A DNA stretch of 64,000 nt, taken from the NCBI RefSeq assembly GCF_000384335.2, contig NZ_KQ031382.1, forward strand, positions 992,001 through 1,056,000, written 5' to 3'. The DNA is from Hyphomicrobium sp. 99 (GTDB taxonomy: Bacteria > Pseudomonadota > Alphaproteobacteria > Rhizobiales > Hyphomicrobiaceae). A model generated the notes under the pieces. The model saw only the letters and a list, made by a program, of their open reading frames with translations, had not been told where the DNA came from and did no database searches. Below are positions 1-9,166 of the stretch, in pieces. A program made the position numbers and the translations under genes. How positions within the stretch are numbered: position 1 is the first letter of the stretch; every line of letters begins with the position of its first letter.

Positions 1-247
1 GCATCGGCGGCGTGTTGGCGAGCATCACCGACACCGTATCGCCGACGCCAATGCCGCGCGCGGCGAGGGACGAGGCGAGCTGACGGCAGCGCGCGTAGAA
101 TTCTGCGTAGGTTAACCGCGCATTGCCGTGAATGATGGCGGTGTGGTTCGGAGCCGCGACCGCCGTCCTGGAGAGGAACGATAGGGGCGTTAGCGGTTGA
201 TAGTTCGCTGCGTTCTTATCGAGATGCTGCTCAAATGGGTTCGTCAC
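1..247 (-). CDS. Acyl-CoA synthetase (AMP-binding), N-terminal part only
   Basis: The minus strand from a GTG at 247 is open to the window edge (82 codons). It starts with residues like NPFEQHLDKNAANYQPLTPL, followed by a stretch typical of the N-terminal domain of acyl-CoA/AMP-forming ligases (TYAEFYARCRQLASSLAARG, then GDTVSVMLANTPP). The family activates a carboxylic acid with ATP and joins it to CoA. The N-terminus resembles the medium-chain or dicarboxylate-type ligases common in Hyphomicrobiales, but the AMP-binding motifs lie outside the window, so the substrate cannot be named. It is divergent from the HTH regulator gene to the right. The GTG start is chosen because no better start lies upstream in frame. 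Confidence 0.8.
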   Translation of the reverse strand, partial: MTNPFEQHLDKNAANYQPLTPLSFLSRTAVAAPNHTAIIHGNARLTYAEFYARCRQLASSLAARGIGVGDTVSVMLANTPPM

Positions 248-492
248 GATTAGTGCCCCGGGTTCCTGCCTAGCTCCAAGCTTTCGACGGGCGAAAGCGT
301 TTTTTATTGCGATTGACGCTAGCGAAACCAGAAACGGCCGACAATGCCGCATTTGAGACCGAGACCGCCCTCAGCGGTCAAGTTTCGAGCGGGCCATTTC
401 GGCAGACGCCGGGGGCCAAAAAATCAGAACAAAAGCCCGCGTGCAGGAAGCAGGGGCAGACTTGATCCACGTCATGTCTAAAAAACATATAT

Positions 493-509
493 TGATGTAT
501 AAAACATCA
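493..509. promoter_or_regulatory. Inverted repeat, candidate operator for the HTH regulator
   Basis: TGATGT (493-498) and ACATCA (504-509) form a perfect 6-bp inverted repeat around a five-base A/T spacer, inside the AT-rich stretch 44 bases ahead of the regulator start. Small XRE-type regulators often bind such dyads at their own promoter, so autoregulation is inferred. Binding is not shown. Confidence 0.4.
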
Positions 510-538
510 TATGTTAGCTTTTTTGCATGGCTAATCGC

Positions 539-546
539 GGGAAGGA
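539..546 (+). promoter_or_regulatory. Ribosome binding site deciding the TTG start
   Basis: GGGAAGGA lies six bases before the TTG at 553. This purine-rich site supports the rare TTG start over the nearby ATG at 527, which is in another frame and has no such site. Confidence 0.6.
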
Positions 547-552
547 CAGCGC

Positions 553-870
553 TTGATTACTGCCGCGCAAATGCGCGCTGCGCGTGCGCTCATTGGTATC
601 GACCAGCAGACGCTGGCGGATCGCGCCGGTGTTTCGTTGCCGACGATCCAGCGCATGGAGGCAAGCGAAGGTAACGTTCGCGGCGTCGTCGATACGCTGA
701 CGAAGGTCGTTGCCGCCTTCGACGCGGCCGGCATTGAGCTCATCGGCGAGAATATGCCGAGCGTGGGTCAGGGACGGGGCGTGCGTTTCAAGGAACGCAT
801 TCCGGTCAGGACTTCCGCGCCGGCCTTGGCGCAAGGACGCAGGAAAAAAGGCCTGTTCGCGCGCTCGTAA
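553..870 (+). CDS. Small XRE-family helix-turn-helix regulator
   Basis: The 105-residue protein has an HTH of the Cro/C1 type in its first ~60 residues (about residues 15-35, with QQTLADRAGVSLPTIQRME). A conserved stretch follows that ends in the GIELIGEN and GQGRGVRFKE region, seen in small alphaproteobacterial regulators beside SulP transporters. The C-terminus is basic (GRRKKG). It starts at TTG with a good ribosome-binding site. The SulP gene follows 74 bases downstream on the same strand, so the two are probably one transcript and the regulator probably controls the transporter. Its ligand is unknown and there is no obvious sensor domain. Confidence 0.85.
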   Translation: MITAAQMRAARALIGIDQQTLADRAGVSLPTIQRMEASEGNVRGVVDTLTKVVAAFDAAGIELIGENMPSVGQGRGVRFKERIPVRTSAPALAQGRRKKGLFARS

Positions 871-944
871 CCACTTTTACCACTGCGACGACGACCGCCG
901 ACGATTTGGCCGACGATCTCGCCGCTCCATAATGGGGACGGAGA

Positions 945-2687
945 ATGGATATGTCGGCAAGACGCGAAGCGACTCGGCCCCGTCCGAGTCTTGCTGAGCT
1001 GTTTACGCCAAAGCTCGTTACGGTTCTGCGAGAGGGCTATCGCTTAGCTGATTTGCGCGCGGATACGATCTCCGGCTTGACTGTCGCGATCGTGGCGCTT
1101 CCGCTCTCGATGGCAATTGCCATCGGCTCCGGTCTATCGCCCGAAAAGGGTCTCTTTACCGCGATCGTTGGCGGCTTCCTGATCTCGGCGCTCGGAGGCA
1201 GCCGATACCAGATCGGCGGCCCAGCCGGCGCCTTCATCGTTCTGATCGCGACGATCGTCGAGCAACGTGGCTACGACGGCTTGGTTCTCGCGACTGCAAT
1301 GGCCGGCCTGATCATGATGGCGGCCGGGTTTCTGCGTCTCGGGACCTACATCAAATATATCCCGTTCCCGGTGACGGTTGGATTCACCGCCGGTATCGCC
1401 GTCATTATTTTTGCAAGCCAGATCAAAGACCTGCTCGGCCTCGACATGACCCATGAGCCGGCGGCGCTTTTCCCGAAGCTTGCCGCGATCGCCTCGAACC
1501 TCGGAACGTTCAAGCCAGCAACGATCACGATCTCTCTGCTCTCGATAGTGATTATTATCGGGCTGCGCCGCATCAGGCCCAAATGGCCCGGAATGCTCAT
1601 CGCAGTCGGCGCCACGACGACCCTCGCCTGGGCTTTGGGTCTCGACGTGGTGACGATCGGCTCGCGCTTCGGCGAGGTGCCGCGGATGCTGCCAGCGCCG
1701 CATGTGCCGGCCTTCGATCTAGCCAAGTTGCAGGCCGCTTTGCCCGACGCGATATCGATCGCTTTGCTTGGTTCCATCGAGAGCCTGCTTTCTGCCGTCG
1801 TCGCCGACGGCATGACCGGACGCAAGCACCGTTCGAATTGTGAGCTGGTGGCTCAAGGTGTCGCCAACGTCGCCGCTGTTACATTCGGCGGTATGTGCGT
1901 GACGGGCACGATCGCCCGCACGGCGACCAACGTCCGTGCCGGCGCGCATGGACCCGTCTCAGGTATCCTGCATGCGCTGTTCATCCTGCTCTTCATGCTG
2001 GTGGCGGCGCCACTCGCCGCCTACATCCCGCTTGCGAGCCTCGGCGGTGTTCTCGCCGTGGTCGCCTGGAACATGGCGGAGAAGGAAGAATTCGCAACGC
2101 TTCTGAGATCGTCCTGGGGAGATGCGGCCGTTCTGCTGGCAACGTTCCTGCTGACGATCTTCGTCGATCTGACAACCGCCATCTCAGTTGGAGTTACCCT
2201 CGGGGCATTCCTCTTTCTGCATCGGATGGCAGAAGCGGTTGAAGTCGAGACCGGGCGCACGTTCGTCACCGGCGACGTGGCAGACACGCCGGAATCGGAA
2301 CTGCCTTCAGGTCAACCCACAGGTGCCGACGGTGACGTCATGGTCTACAGGATCTCAGGCGCATTCTTCTTCGGCGCGACAGCATCGGTCAGTGCCGTTC
2401 TCGACCGGATCGGCGCTCATCCGAAGGTGTTCATTCTCGACTTTGCGGACGTGCCGATCGTTGACAGCACCGCCGCCCGCACCCTCGAAACTTTCGCTCA
2501 CAAGCTCAATCGCGGCGGCACAAAACTATACTTCACCTCCGCGAGCAGGAGCGTTCGCCGGACGCTCCTTGCCGCAGGTTTGAGAAAGCCGCTCGTGCAA
2601 TACGCGGCTCGAATCGAGGACGCCGTCGCGATGAGTCGCGGAGAAAGACCGGACCGTCGCAACGTCGGGAATTACTCGTCCTCCTGA
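945..2687 (+). CDS. SulP-family inorganic anion transporter with STAS domain
   Basis: This 580-residue inner-membrane protein has the SulP layout: about 12-14 hydrophobic segments from residue 40 to about 430, with the family's early block PLSMAIAIGSGLSPEKGL near residue 53 and GGPAGAF near 95. A cytoplasmic STAS domain follows at about 463-565 (VFILDFADVPIVDSTAA). SulP proteins move sulfate, bicarbonate or other anions, usually with Na+ or H+. The sequence does not say which. The last 16 bases overlap the 3' end of the convergent trcR gene. Co-transcription with the upstream HTH gene is likely. Confidence 0.93.
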   Translation: MDMSARREATRPRPSLAELFTPKLVTVLREGYRLADLRADTISGLTVAIVALPLSMAIAIGSGLSPEKGLFTAIVGGFLISALGGSRYQIGGPAGAFIVLIATIVEQRGYDGLVLATAMAGLIMMAAGFLRLGTYIKYIPFPVTVGFTAGIAVIIFASQIKDLLGLDMTHEPAALFPKLAAIASNLGTFKPATITISLLSIVIIIGLRRIRPKWPGMLIAVGATTTLAWALGLDVVTIGSRFGEVPRMLPAPHVPAFDLAKLQAALPDAISIALLGSIESLLSAVVADGMTGRKHRSNCELVAQGVANVAAVTFGGMCVTGTIARTATNVRAGAHGPVSGILHALFILLFMLVAAPLAAYIPLASLGGVLAVVAWNMAEKEEFATLLRSSWGDAAVLLATFLLTIFVDLTTAISVGVTLGAFLFLHRMAEAVEVETGRTFVTGDVADTPESELPSGQPTGADGDVMVYRISGAFFFGATASVSAVLDRIGAHPKVFILDFADVPIVDSTAARTLETFAHKLNRGGTKLYFTSASRSVRRTLLAAGLRKPLVQYAARIEDAVAMSRGERPDRRNVGNYSSS

Positions 2688-3418
2688 TCCGTCTCCTTGG
2701 ACGATGTCATGCCCTTGAGCTTCGCCAGAACGCGGGCCTGCTCCTGCTCCGGCGTCTCCTCGGCAGCTTCTTCCGGACCCTTCGGCGTCAGGATCTCCGC
2801 CCGCGCGGGTGACGCGCCGGTGGTCTCCGACGTCGGCAGCAGCGTGCCGGCCTTCTCCTCATCGCCCGAGTCCTTCACGCGGTCGGTACGGCGTGCGGCC
2901 TTCTTCACTTCCGCGTCGAGGTCGATCTGAGAGCAGAGACCGAGCGTTACCGGATCCTGCGGCGTCAGCTGGGCCGAGTTCCAATGCGTCCTTTCGCGGA
3001 TCTGAGCGATCGTCGGCTTCGTCGTGCCGACGAGGCGCATGATCTGGCTGTCCTTCAACTCGGGGTGGTTGCGAAGCAGCCAAAGCACCGCGTTCGGCCG
3101 GTCGTGACGGCGCGAGACGGGCGTATAGCGCGGACCCTTGCGCGTCTGCGGAACTGGCGGCAGCTGCACCTTGCTTTCGGCGAGGCGCAGTTTGTACTTC
3201 CCATCCTTTTCGGCCCGCGCGATCTCCTCGCGCGTCAGCTGACCGTTCGTGACGGGGTCCATGCCCTTGATGCCCTGTGCCACCTCGCCATCGGCAATAC
3301 CCTTGACCTCGAGCGGATGAAGACCGCAGAACTCGGCAATCTGGTCGAATGAGAGCGCCGTGTTTTCCACCAGCCAAACGGCGGTGGCTTTCGGCATAAG
3401 GGGGCGACGATCGCTCAT
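2672..3418 (-). CDS. trcR: TrcR/DUF1013 cell-cycle transcriptional regulator
   Basis: The 248-residue protein matches the alphaproteobacterial DUF1013 family, renamed TrcR for its role in cell-cycle transcription in Caulobacter. The conserved region fills residues 1-175: a first HTH-like unit (ATAVWLVENTALSFDQIAEF), VAQGIKGMDPV, then a second one (RPNAVLWLLRNHPELKDSQI). The tail from about 180 to 248 is charged, rich in Glu and Ala, and probably disordered. The start at 3418 (MSDRRPLMPKATA) is the family's usual beginning and follows AAAGAGG. A stable hairpin sits just upstream in the leader. Its 3' end overlaps the SulP gene by 16 bases. Confidence 0.93.
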   Translation of the reverse strand: MSDRRPLMPKATAVWLVENTALSFDQIAEFCGLHPLEVKGIADGEVAQGIKGMDPVTNGQLTREEIARAEKDGKYKLRLAESKVQLPPVPQTRKGPRYTPVSRRHDRPNAVLWLLRNHPELKDSQIMRLVGTTKPTIAQIRERTHWNSAQLTPQDPVTLGLCSQIDLDAEVKKAARRTDRVKDSGDEEKAGTLLPTSETTGASPARAEILTPKGPEEAAEETPEQEQARVLAKLKGMTSSKETDQEDE

Positions 3419-3435
3419 GGGTGTCCTCTTTCGGT

Positions 3436-3457
3436 CTTTCGCGGGGGATCGCGAAAG
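3436..3457 (-). promoter_or_regulatory. Perfect 8-bp hairpin in the trcR 5' leader
   Basis: Read on the minus strand, CTTTCGCG and CGCGAAAG pair perfectly around the six-base loop ATCCCC. The hairpin ends 17 bases before the trcR start codon and directly 5' of its Shine-Dalgarno-like AAAGAGG. It could stabilise the message or affect ribosome loading. The function is inferred from position only. Confidence 0.4.
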
Positions 3458-3659
3458 CCACCTAAAACGGTAAATTAAGGGAATTTCCTTTTATAACGCC
3501 TCAGGAGGCCCTGACGCAAGGGCTCAAACCCGCCGCAACTGCAACAAGGCCGCAGCCCGATCTGACGCGCCGCGGTTGCGGTTAGCGTTTATGACGGGTT
3601 ACTGTCGCGAAAAAAGGCCCGTCCGAAGATGGGCCAACATAACGTGCAGGGACGCTTGA

Positions 3660-4097
3660 ATGCTAGCAACCGCCGGCCGGACAAAGTATTTCGAGGATTT
3701 AGAGGTCGGGCAGGAAGCCTCGATGTCGAGGATCGTCAGCGAGGCGGATATCGTCGCCTACGCCGCACTTTCAGGGGACTACAACCCCGTTCACCTTGAT
3801 GCCGAATACGCCGCCAAGACGATTTTCAAGGAACGCATTGCGCACGGCATCCTATCCGCCGGTTATATATCGGCCATTTTTGGGATGAAGCTTCCCGGCC
3901 CTGGCGCTATCTACATTTCCCAGTCTCTGTTCTTCAAAGGCCCGGTGAAGATTGACGATCGCGTTGAAACTCTCGTCAAGCTCGTGGAGCTCATACCCGA
4001 CAAGAAGCGGGCCCGGTTCGAGTGCCTCTGCACTGTCGCCGGTAAACCTGTCCTGACGGGCGAAGCAGTGCTGATGGTCCCAGGACGGCCGCGATAA
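3660..4097 (+). CDS. MaoC-type (R)-enoyl-CoA hydratase
   Basis: This 145-residue single hot-dog domain belongs to the MaoC/hydratase-2 family. The active-site signature is visible: D40 and H45 in ALSGDYNPVHLD, then the ERIAHGILSAG stretch. Such enzymes add water to trans-2-enoyl-CoA to give (R)-3-hydroxyacyl-CoA, in beta-oxidation or polyhydroxyalkanoate precursor supply. The length is normal for the single-domain PhaJ-like type. The neighbours do not reveal the substrate: ribF follows 51 bases downstream and may share the transcript. The ATG at 3660 is the first start in frame with a good N-terminal match (KYFEDLEVGQ). Confidence 0.9.
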   Translation: MLATAGRTKYFEDLEVGQEASMSRIVSEADIVAYAALSGDYNPVHLDAEYAAKTIFKERIAHGILSAGYISAIFGMKLPGPGAIYISQSLFFKGPVKIDDRVETLVKLVELIPDKKRARFECLCTVAGKPVLTGEAVLMVPGRPR

Positions 4098-4148
4098 GCG
4101 CGGATACAATCCGCAGTTCGATAGGACCGGGGCGAGGCCGCGCCAAGC

Positions 4149-5075
4149 ATGCACGTCATCCATGGTCACAAGCATGTCATGCCGGAATTCCGAGGCACTT
4201 CGATCGCCATCGGAAATTTCGATGGCGTGCATCGCGGCCATCGCGCGCTGATTGCTGAAGCCAAAAGGCACGCGCGCGACGCAAGAGTGCCGTCGGCGGT
4301 GATGGTCTTCGAGCCGCATCCGCGCGAATTCTTCCAGCCGGACGAGATGCACTTTCGTCTGACGCCGCTGAAGAGGAAGATAGCGCTCCTGGAAATACTG
4401 GGCGTCGACATCGCATTCGTCGAGCCCTTCAACGCCGAACTCGCGGCAATGACCGCGGAACAGTTCATCGAGCGCGTACTCGTGGCTGGACTTGGCGTCG
4501 TCCATGTCGTCATCGGCTACGATTTCTATTTCGGCCATAAGCGCGGCGGCAATCCGGAGCTGATGGTTCGCGCAGGGGAAGAACTTGGATTTGGAGTGAC
4601 CGTCATGCCGCCCATCGCGGAAGCAGGCGAACCGTTCTCATCGTCCGCGGTGAGGCTCTATCTCGCCCAAGGCGACGTGAAGGGCGCGGCCCATGTGCTC
4701 GGCAGCCATTGGCGGGTCGCGGGCAGGGTGGTCGGCGGCGCCAAGCGCGGCACCGATATGGGCTACCCGACCGCTAACCTGCCGATGCCGAAAGGCACGA
4801 CGCTCGGCCACGGCATTTACGCGGTCCGCGCGTATTTCGACGGTGTGCCGCACGACGCAGCGGCCTATCTCGGAACCCGGCCCACGTTCGATGACGGAAT
4901 GCCGGTCCTCGAAGTGTACCTGTTTGATTTCAACGGCGACCTATACGGCCGTGAGATGGAAGTCGAGTTCATCGACTTCATACGCGGCGACCGCAAATTC
5001 CACTCGGTCGAAGAACTCGTCGCCCAAATGGACGAAGACATCGCCAAGGTACAAGCCGTCCTGGCGAAGGCTTGA
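4149..5075 (+). CDS. ribF: Bifunctional riboflavin kinase/FAD synthetase
   Basis: RibF phosphorylates riboflavin to FMN and adenylylates FMN to FAD. The N-terminal nucleotidyltransferase domain (about 1-170) carries GNFDGVHRGH at 22-31. The C-terminal flavokinase domain (about 185-308) carries GYPTANL from residue 205. At 308 residues it has the usual length, with both domains intact. ileS follows after a palindromic repeat. In many bacteria ribF, ileS and lspA are neighbours, and the same order occurs here. Confidence 0.96.
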   Translation: MHVIHGHKHVMPEFRGTSIAIGNFDGVHRGHRALIAEAKRHARDARVPSAVMVFEPHPREFFQPDEMHFRLTPLKRKIALLEILGVDIAFVEPFNAELAAMTAEQFIERVLVAGLGVVHVVIGYDFYFGHKRGGNPELMVRAGEELGFGVTVMPPIAEAGEPFSSSAVRLYLAQGDVKGAAHVLGSHWRVAGRVVGGAKRGTDMGYPTANLPMPKGTTLGHGIYAVRAYFDGVPHDAAAYLGTRPTFDDGMPVLEVYLFDFNGDLYGREMEVEFIDFIRGDRKFHSVEELVAQMDEDIAKVQAVLAKA

Positions 5076-5083
5076 TCCCAACT

Positions 5084-5156
5084 CGTCATCCCGGCGAAGG
5101 CCGGGATCTGTCCAGGCCGGAAAGTTGGCCGGATCCCCGCCTCCGCGGGGATGACG
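5084..5156. repeat. Two-hairpin palindromic intergenic repeat (short copy)
   Basis: The element opens with CGTCATCCCGGCGAAGGCCG and closes with CCGCGGGGATGACG. Each end folds into its own GC-rich hairpin, and the outer CGTCAT/ATGACG pair as an inverted repeat. The middle is shorter than in the copies at 12756, 16261 and 21470. It fills the ribF-ileS gap, where a strong hairpin may also limit read-through or protect the ribF message 3' end. Confidence 0.8.
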
Positions 5157-5260
5157 TTATAAAAATCGGGTTCCGGCGTGGTGACGGAGCGCGGGATGAC
5201 TTGGCGGGCGCACCTTGCTAGAACCCGCGCTGATTTCCTTTGGAATTGAAAGTTTAACCG

Positions 5261-8200
5261 ATGTCGAAAGACGCAAAGGCTGCCGGCAAAGCTGGTGCTG
5301 CAACTGAATCCCCCGCAGCCGAGGGCGGCCGCGATTGGAGCAAGACGCTGTACTTGCCGCAGACGGAATTTCCGATGCGCGCCGGTTTGCCTGAACTCGA
5401 GCCGAAGCTGCTGAAGCGCTGGGACGAGATCGGCCTCTATGAAAAGCTGCGCACGCAGTCGAAAGGCCGCGTGAAGTTCACGCTGCACGATGGCCCGCCC
5501 TATGCCAACGGCAACATCCACATCGGCCATGCGCTGAACAAGATCCTGAAGGACCTGGTCGTCAAATCGCAGCAGATGCTCGGCCACGATTCCAACTACG
5601 TGCCGGGCTGGGATTGCCACGGCCTGCCGATCGAATGGAAGATCGAGGAGCAGTATCGCGCCAAGGGCCGCGAGAAGCCGAATTTCCTGGATCCAGCCGC
5701 GATCAATGCGTTTCGTGACGAGTGCCGGAAGTTCGCGGACCATTGGGTCGGCGTCCAGCGCGAAGAGTTCAAGCGCCTGGGTGTCGTCGGCGATTGGGAA
5801 CGCCCGTATCTGACGATGGACTACCGCGCTGAAAGCATCATCGCCCGCGAGCTGATGAAGTTCGCGGCAACCGGCCAGCTCTATCGCGGCTCGAAGCCCG
5901 TCATGTGGTCGGTCGTCGAGAAGACTGCGCTTGCTGAAGCCGAAGTCGAATACCAGGATTATCAGTCGGACACGATCTGGGTGAAATTCCCGGTGAAGCA
6001 GGTCGTCCAGAACGAAGAGTACGCCGCAGCCGAAACGCCGCCCGAAATTCATCCAGAAGCAACGCCCGAGAATATGCACGGCGCGTCCGTCATCATCTGG
6101 ACGACGACGCCTTGGACGATTCCGGGCAACCGCGCGATCAGCTTCTCCTCCCGCATCGCCTACGGCCTTTATGAGGTGACGGAAGCGCCGGAAAACAATT
6201 GGGCGAAGAAGGGCGATCGCTACATCCTGGCCGACAAGCTTGCCGCCGATGTGATGAAAGCGGCGAAGGTCGAAGCCTATGAGCGCCGTTGGCCCGTCGG
6301 CGCGTTCGAGCTCAATCATCTCGTTTGCGAGCATCCGCTGCGCGACCTCGGATACACATTCGATGTGCCGATGCTCGACGGCGATCACGTGACCGACGAT
6401 ACAGGTACGGGCTTCGTCCACACTGCGCCCGGTCATGGCGCCGACGACTACATCATCTGGACGAAGAACCAGAAGGCACTGCGCGACCGCGATATCGACA
6501 CGACCGTGCCATTCACCGTCGACGCCGATGGCGTGCTGACGAAGGCCGCGCCGGGCTTCGAAGGCAAGCGCGTGTTGAAGGAAACCGGTGACAAGGGCGA
6601 CGCCAACGACGCCGTCATCAAGGCGCTGGCCGAAGCCGGCAACATCATCGCGCGCGGTCGCCTCAAGCATCAGTATCCGCACTCGTGGCGCTCGAAGAAA
6701 CCAGTCATCTTCCGCAACACGCCACAGTGGTTCATCGCCATGGATAAACCACTCGCGTCGGGCGGCCGGCTCTCCGAAGGAGAGTCGCCCGACGCAATCA
6801 AAAGAGGTCACAACTCGCCCACGCTTCGCCAGATCGCGCTCGACGAGATCAAGCGCGTCGCTTGGGTTCCGGCAGCGGGCGAGAACCGCATCAACGGCAT
6901 GATCGAGAACCGGCCCGACTGGGTCGTGTCGCGTCAGCGTGCCTGGGGCGTGCCGATCACCGTCTTCCGCAATACGGAAACCGATCAGGTCATCCCTGGG
7001 CCGGACTTCGAAAAGTCGGATGAACTGATCGCGCGCATCGAAAAGGCGTTCGCCGAAAAGGGCGCCGACGTCTGGTTTGAGGAGGGCGCCAAGGAACGCT
7101 TCCTCAAAGGCTTCATTCCCGCGAAAGACCTGAAGAAGTGGGAGCAGGTCAAGGACGTACTCGACGTGTGGTTCGATTCAGGTTCGACGCACGCCTTCAC
7201 GCTGGAAGACCCGACGGCCTTCCCCGGCTTCAAAGGCCTGAAGCGCAAGCGCGATGGCGGCCAGGACCGGGTGATGTATCTGGAAGGCTCCGACCAGCAT
7301 CGCGGCTGGTTCCACTCGTCGCTTCTCGAAAGCTGCGGCACGCGCGGAGAAGCGCCCTACGACATCGTTCTGACCCACGGCTTCGTCCTCGACGAGAAGG
7401 GGCAGAAGATGTCGAAGTCGCTCGGCAACGTCGTCGCGCCGCAGGACGTGATGGCGAAGTCCGGCGCCGATATTTTGCGGCTCTGGGTGGCGGCATCTGA
7501 TTATTCCGACGACCTCCGCATAGGCGGCGAAATCCTGAAGACGTTCTCCGAGACCTACCGCAAGCTCAGAAATACGCTGCGCTGGATGCTCGGCGCGCTC
7601 GCGCATTTCAAACCCGAAGATGCCGTTGGCCTGAAGGACCTGAAACCGTTCGAACTCGAACGGCTGATGTTGCATCGTCTCGCCGAGCTCGATCACGAAA
7701 TCCGCAAGGCTTACGAGCATTACGACTATCGCAAGATCGTCGGCCTGCTGACGCAGTTCATGAACACCGAGCTGTCGGCGTTCTATTTCGACATTCGCAA
7801 AGACACGCTCTATTGCGAAGCGCCGTCGAGCATGAAGCGGAAGGCTGCGCTGACCGTCATCGACAAGCTCTGCGATACGCTGATCCGTTGGCTCGCGCCG
7901 ATCCTCTCGTTCACGGCGGAAGAAGCTTGGCTTCTCTATCGCCCGGACGAAGCGGAAAGCGTCCATCTGTTGCCGTTCCCGAAGATCCCGCGCGAATGGC
8001 GCGATGACAATCTCGCGGCGAAGTGGGACCGCGTGAAGGAAGTCAGAAGCGTGGTCACCGGCGCTCTTGAAATTGCCCGCGCGGAAAAGAAAATCGGCTC
8101 GTCTCTCGAAGCCGCGCCCGAGGTCTACGTCACCGATCCCGACCTGATGGCGGGGCTCGACGGTGTCGATATGGCTGAAGTTTCCATCACGTCGGATATT

Positions 8201-8419
8201 TCGATTTCCGATCAGCCGGCGCCGGAAGGTTCGTTCACGCTTCCGAACGAGCCGGGTGTCGGTGTTGTCGTCAAACGCGCGGAAGGCCGGAAGTGCGCGC
8301 GATCTTGGCGCATCACCAAGGACGTCGGCTCCGATCCCGATTATCCCGACCTGTCTGCACGCGATGCGGCGGCGATGCGCGAGATCGATGCCAAGATCGA
8401 TGGCGGTGCGGCTGCATGA
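5261..8419 (+). CDS. ileS: Isoleucyl-tRNA synthetase
   Basis: This 1052-residue class I synthetase charges tRNA-Ile. The HIGH motif is at 87-90 ([10 protein letters not shown]) and KMSKS at 716-720. Between them lies the editing domain that hydrolyses Val-tRNA-Ile ([12 protein letters not shown] region). The C-terminal zinc finger found in E. coli IleS is degenerate: only one of the expected cysteines remains (C1012), and the pattern is now CARS followed by LSARDAAA, so zinc binding there is unlikely. Some other alphaproteobacterial IleS seem to share this. lspA follows after a palindromic repeat, as in the common ribF-ileS-lspA order. Confidence 0.97.
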   Translation: MSKDAKAAGKAGAATESPAAEGGRDWSKTLYLPQTEFPMRAGLPELEPKLLKRWDEIGLYEKLRTQSKGRVKFTLHDGPPYANGNIHIGHALNKILKDLVVKSQQMLGHDSNYVPGWDCHGLPIEWKIEEQYRAKGREKPNFLDPAAINAFRDECRKFADHWVGVQREEFKRLGVVGDWERPYLTMDYRAESIIARELMKFAATGQLYRGSKPVMWSVVEKTALAEAEVEYQDYQSDTIWVKFPVKQVVQNEEYAAAETPPEIHPEATPENMHGASVIIWTTTPWTIPGNRAISFSSRIAYGLYEVTEAPENNWAKKGDRYILADKLAADVMKAAKVEAYERRWPVGAFELNHLVCEHPLRDLGYTFDVPMLDGDHVTDDTGTGFVHTAPGHGADDYIIWTKNQKALRDRDIDTTVPFTVDADGVLTKAAPGFEGKRVLKETGDKGDANDAVIKALAEAGNIIARGRLKHQYPHSWRSKKPVIFRNTPQWFIAMDKPLASGGRLSEGESPDAIKRGHNSPTLRQIALDEIKRVAWVPAAGENRINGMIENRPDWVVSRQRAWGVPITVFRNTETDQVIPGPDFEKSDELIARIEKAFAEKGADVWFEEGAKERFLKGFIPAKDLKKWEQVKDVLDVWFDSGSTHAFTLEDPTAFPGFKGLKRKRDGGQDRVMYLEGSDQHRGWFHSSLLESCGTRGEAPYDIVLTHGFVLDEKGQKMSKSLGNVVAPQDVMAKSGADILRLWVAASDYSDDLRIGGEILKTFSETYRKLRNTLRWMLGALAHFKPEDAVGLKDLKPFELERLMLHRLAELDHEIRKAYEHYDYRKIVGLLTQFMNTELSAFYFDIRKDTLYCEAPSSMKRKAALTVIDKLCDTLIRWLAPILSFTAEEAWLLYRPDEAESVHLLPFPKIPREWRDDNLAAKWDRVKEVRSVVTGALEIARAEKKIGSSLEAAPEVYVTDPDLMAGLDGVDMAEVSITSDISISDQPAPEGSFTLPNEPGVGVVVKRAEGRKCARSWRITKDVGSDPDYPDLSARDAAAMREIDAKIDGGAAA

Positions 8420-8450
8420 TTGCGATCATGCGCTTCCGATCTACGATCAT

Positions 8451-8550
8451 CACCCCACCCCTAACCCCTCCCCGTCAAGGGGAGGGGAATCCAAGCGGCG
8501 CTCCCTCTTCTCCCCTCCCCCTCGCGGGGAGGGGCTGGGGGCGGGGGGAT
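8451..8550. repeat. GC-rich palindromic repeat between ileS and lspA
   Basis: A C-rich strand (CACCCCACCCCTAACCCC) is followed by CCCTCCCC...GGGGAGGGG hairpins and a G-rich end (GGGGGCGGGG), so the whole 100-base element can fold back on itself. This is a different repeat family from the CGTCATCCCGG elements in the window. Similar elements are scattered through many alphaproteobacterial genomes. It separates two genes that are usually co-transcribed. Confidence 0.75.
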
Positions 8551-8585
8551 CCGACAGCGCCCGCATTCAACGATGGAGCGATGTG

Positions 8586-9104
8586 ATGGCCGATAGCGGA
8601 CAACGGATCGCCTCGCGCAGCGTCGTCTGGAGCAGATGGGCGCCGCTGGCGCTTGCCATCCTCCTCGCGACGATCGCCGTCGATCAGGCGCACAAGTTCT
8701 GGATGCTCGACGTCTACGGCATCGAAGCGAAGGGCCGCGTCGAGGTCACGCCGTTTCTCGATCTGGTGTTCGTGAAGAACATCGGCGTCAGCTATTCGCT
8801 GTTCAATCAGGAAAGCGCCGAGGGCCAATACCTGCTGGTCGCCTTCGCCGCTCTGGCGAGCGCGGGTCTCTGGTTCTGGTTGAACTGGAGCAGGGGAAAC
8901 CGGCTGATGGCGGTAAGCCTCGGCTTGATCATCGGTGGCGCCATCGGAAATGCCATCGACCGGCTGCGAATCGGCGGCGTCGCCGACTTCATTTCGCTGC
9001 ACGCCTTCGGTTTCCACTGGTATGTCTTTAATGTCGCCGACGTAGCTATCGTTGCTGGCGTCATTGGCCTGTTGTATGAGTCCTTCAGGGGCGAGTCGCA
9101 TTAG
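8586..9104 (+). CDS. lspA: Prolipoprotein signal peptidase (signal peptidase II)
   Basis: LspA cleaves lipoprotein signal peptides just before the lipidated cysteine. The 172-residue protein has four predicted membrane helices. The two catalytic aspartates are D134 (GGVADFI) and D152 (FNVADVAI), within the conserved GGAIGNAIDR and FNVAD blocks. The start at 8586 (MADSGQ) is the first ATG after the repeat that matches the family length; a GTG lies one codon upstream. A probable substrate lipoprotein gene follows 62 bases downstream. Confidence 0.95.
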   Translation: MADSGQRIASRSVVWSRWAPLALAILLATIAVDQAHKFWMLDVYGIEAKGRVEVTPFLDLVFVKNIGVSYSLFNQESAEGQYLLVAFAALASAGLWFWLNWSRGNRLMAVSLGLIIGGAIGNAIDRLRIGGVADFISLHAFGFHWYVFNVADVAIVAGVIGLLYESFRGESH

Positions 9105-9166
9105 CGCCGCAAAGTCGGCTTATCCGCACTCGGGGGCGTGTCGATTCAAGGCACGGGCAAATAAGC

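Larger units (their letters stand above)
248..552. other. Divergent intergenic region between acyl-CoA synthetase and HTH regulator
   Basis: These 305 bases hold no convincing gene. The right part (about 480-525) is distinctly AT-rich against a GC-rich surround, as expected for a promoter region. A nine-codon ATG reading frame (527-556) ends in a TGA that overlaps the TTG start of the regulator; no ribosome-binding site precedes it. The open frame beginning at 441 has no family likeness and overlaps the regulator out of frame, so I do not call it. Confidence 0.6.

Noticed and set aside
441..674. 77-codon frame ahead of the HTH regulator
   Set aside because: Overlaps the regulator out of frame, has no ribosome site and no family likeness.
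4865..6811. 648-codon open frame on the minus strand
   Set aside because: It lies wholly antisense to ribF and ileS, both with strong family signatures. Its residues are Arg/His-rich shadow translation without any recognisable motif.
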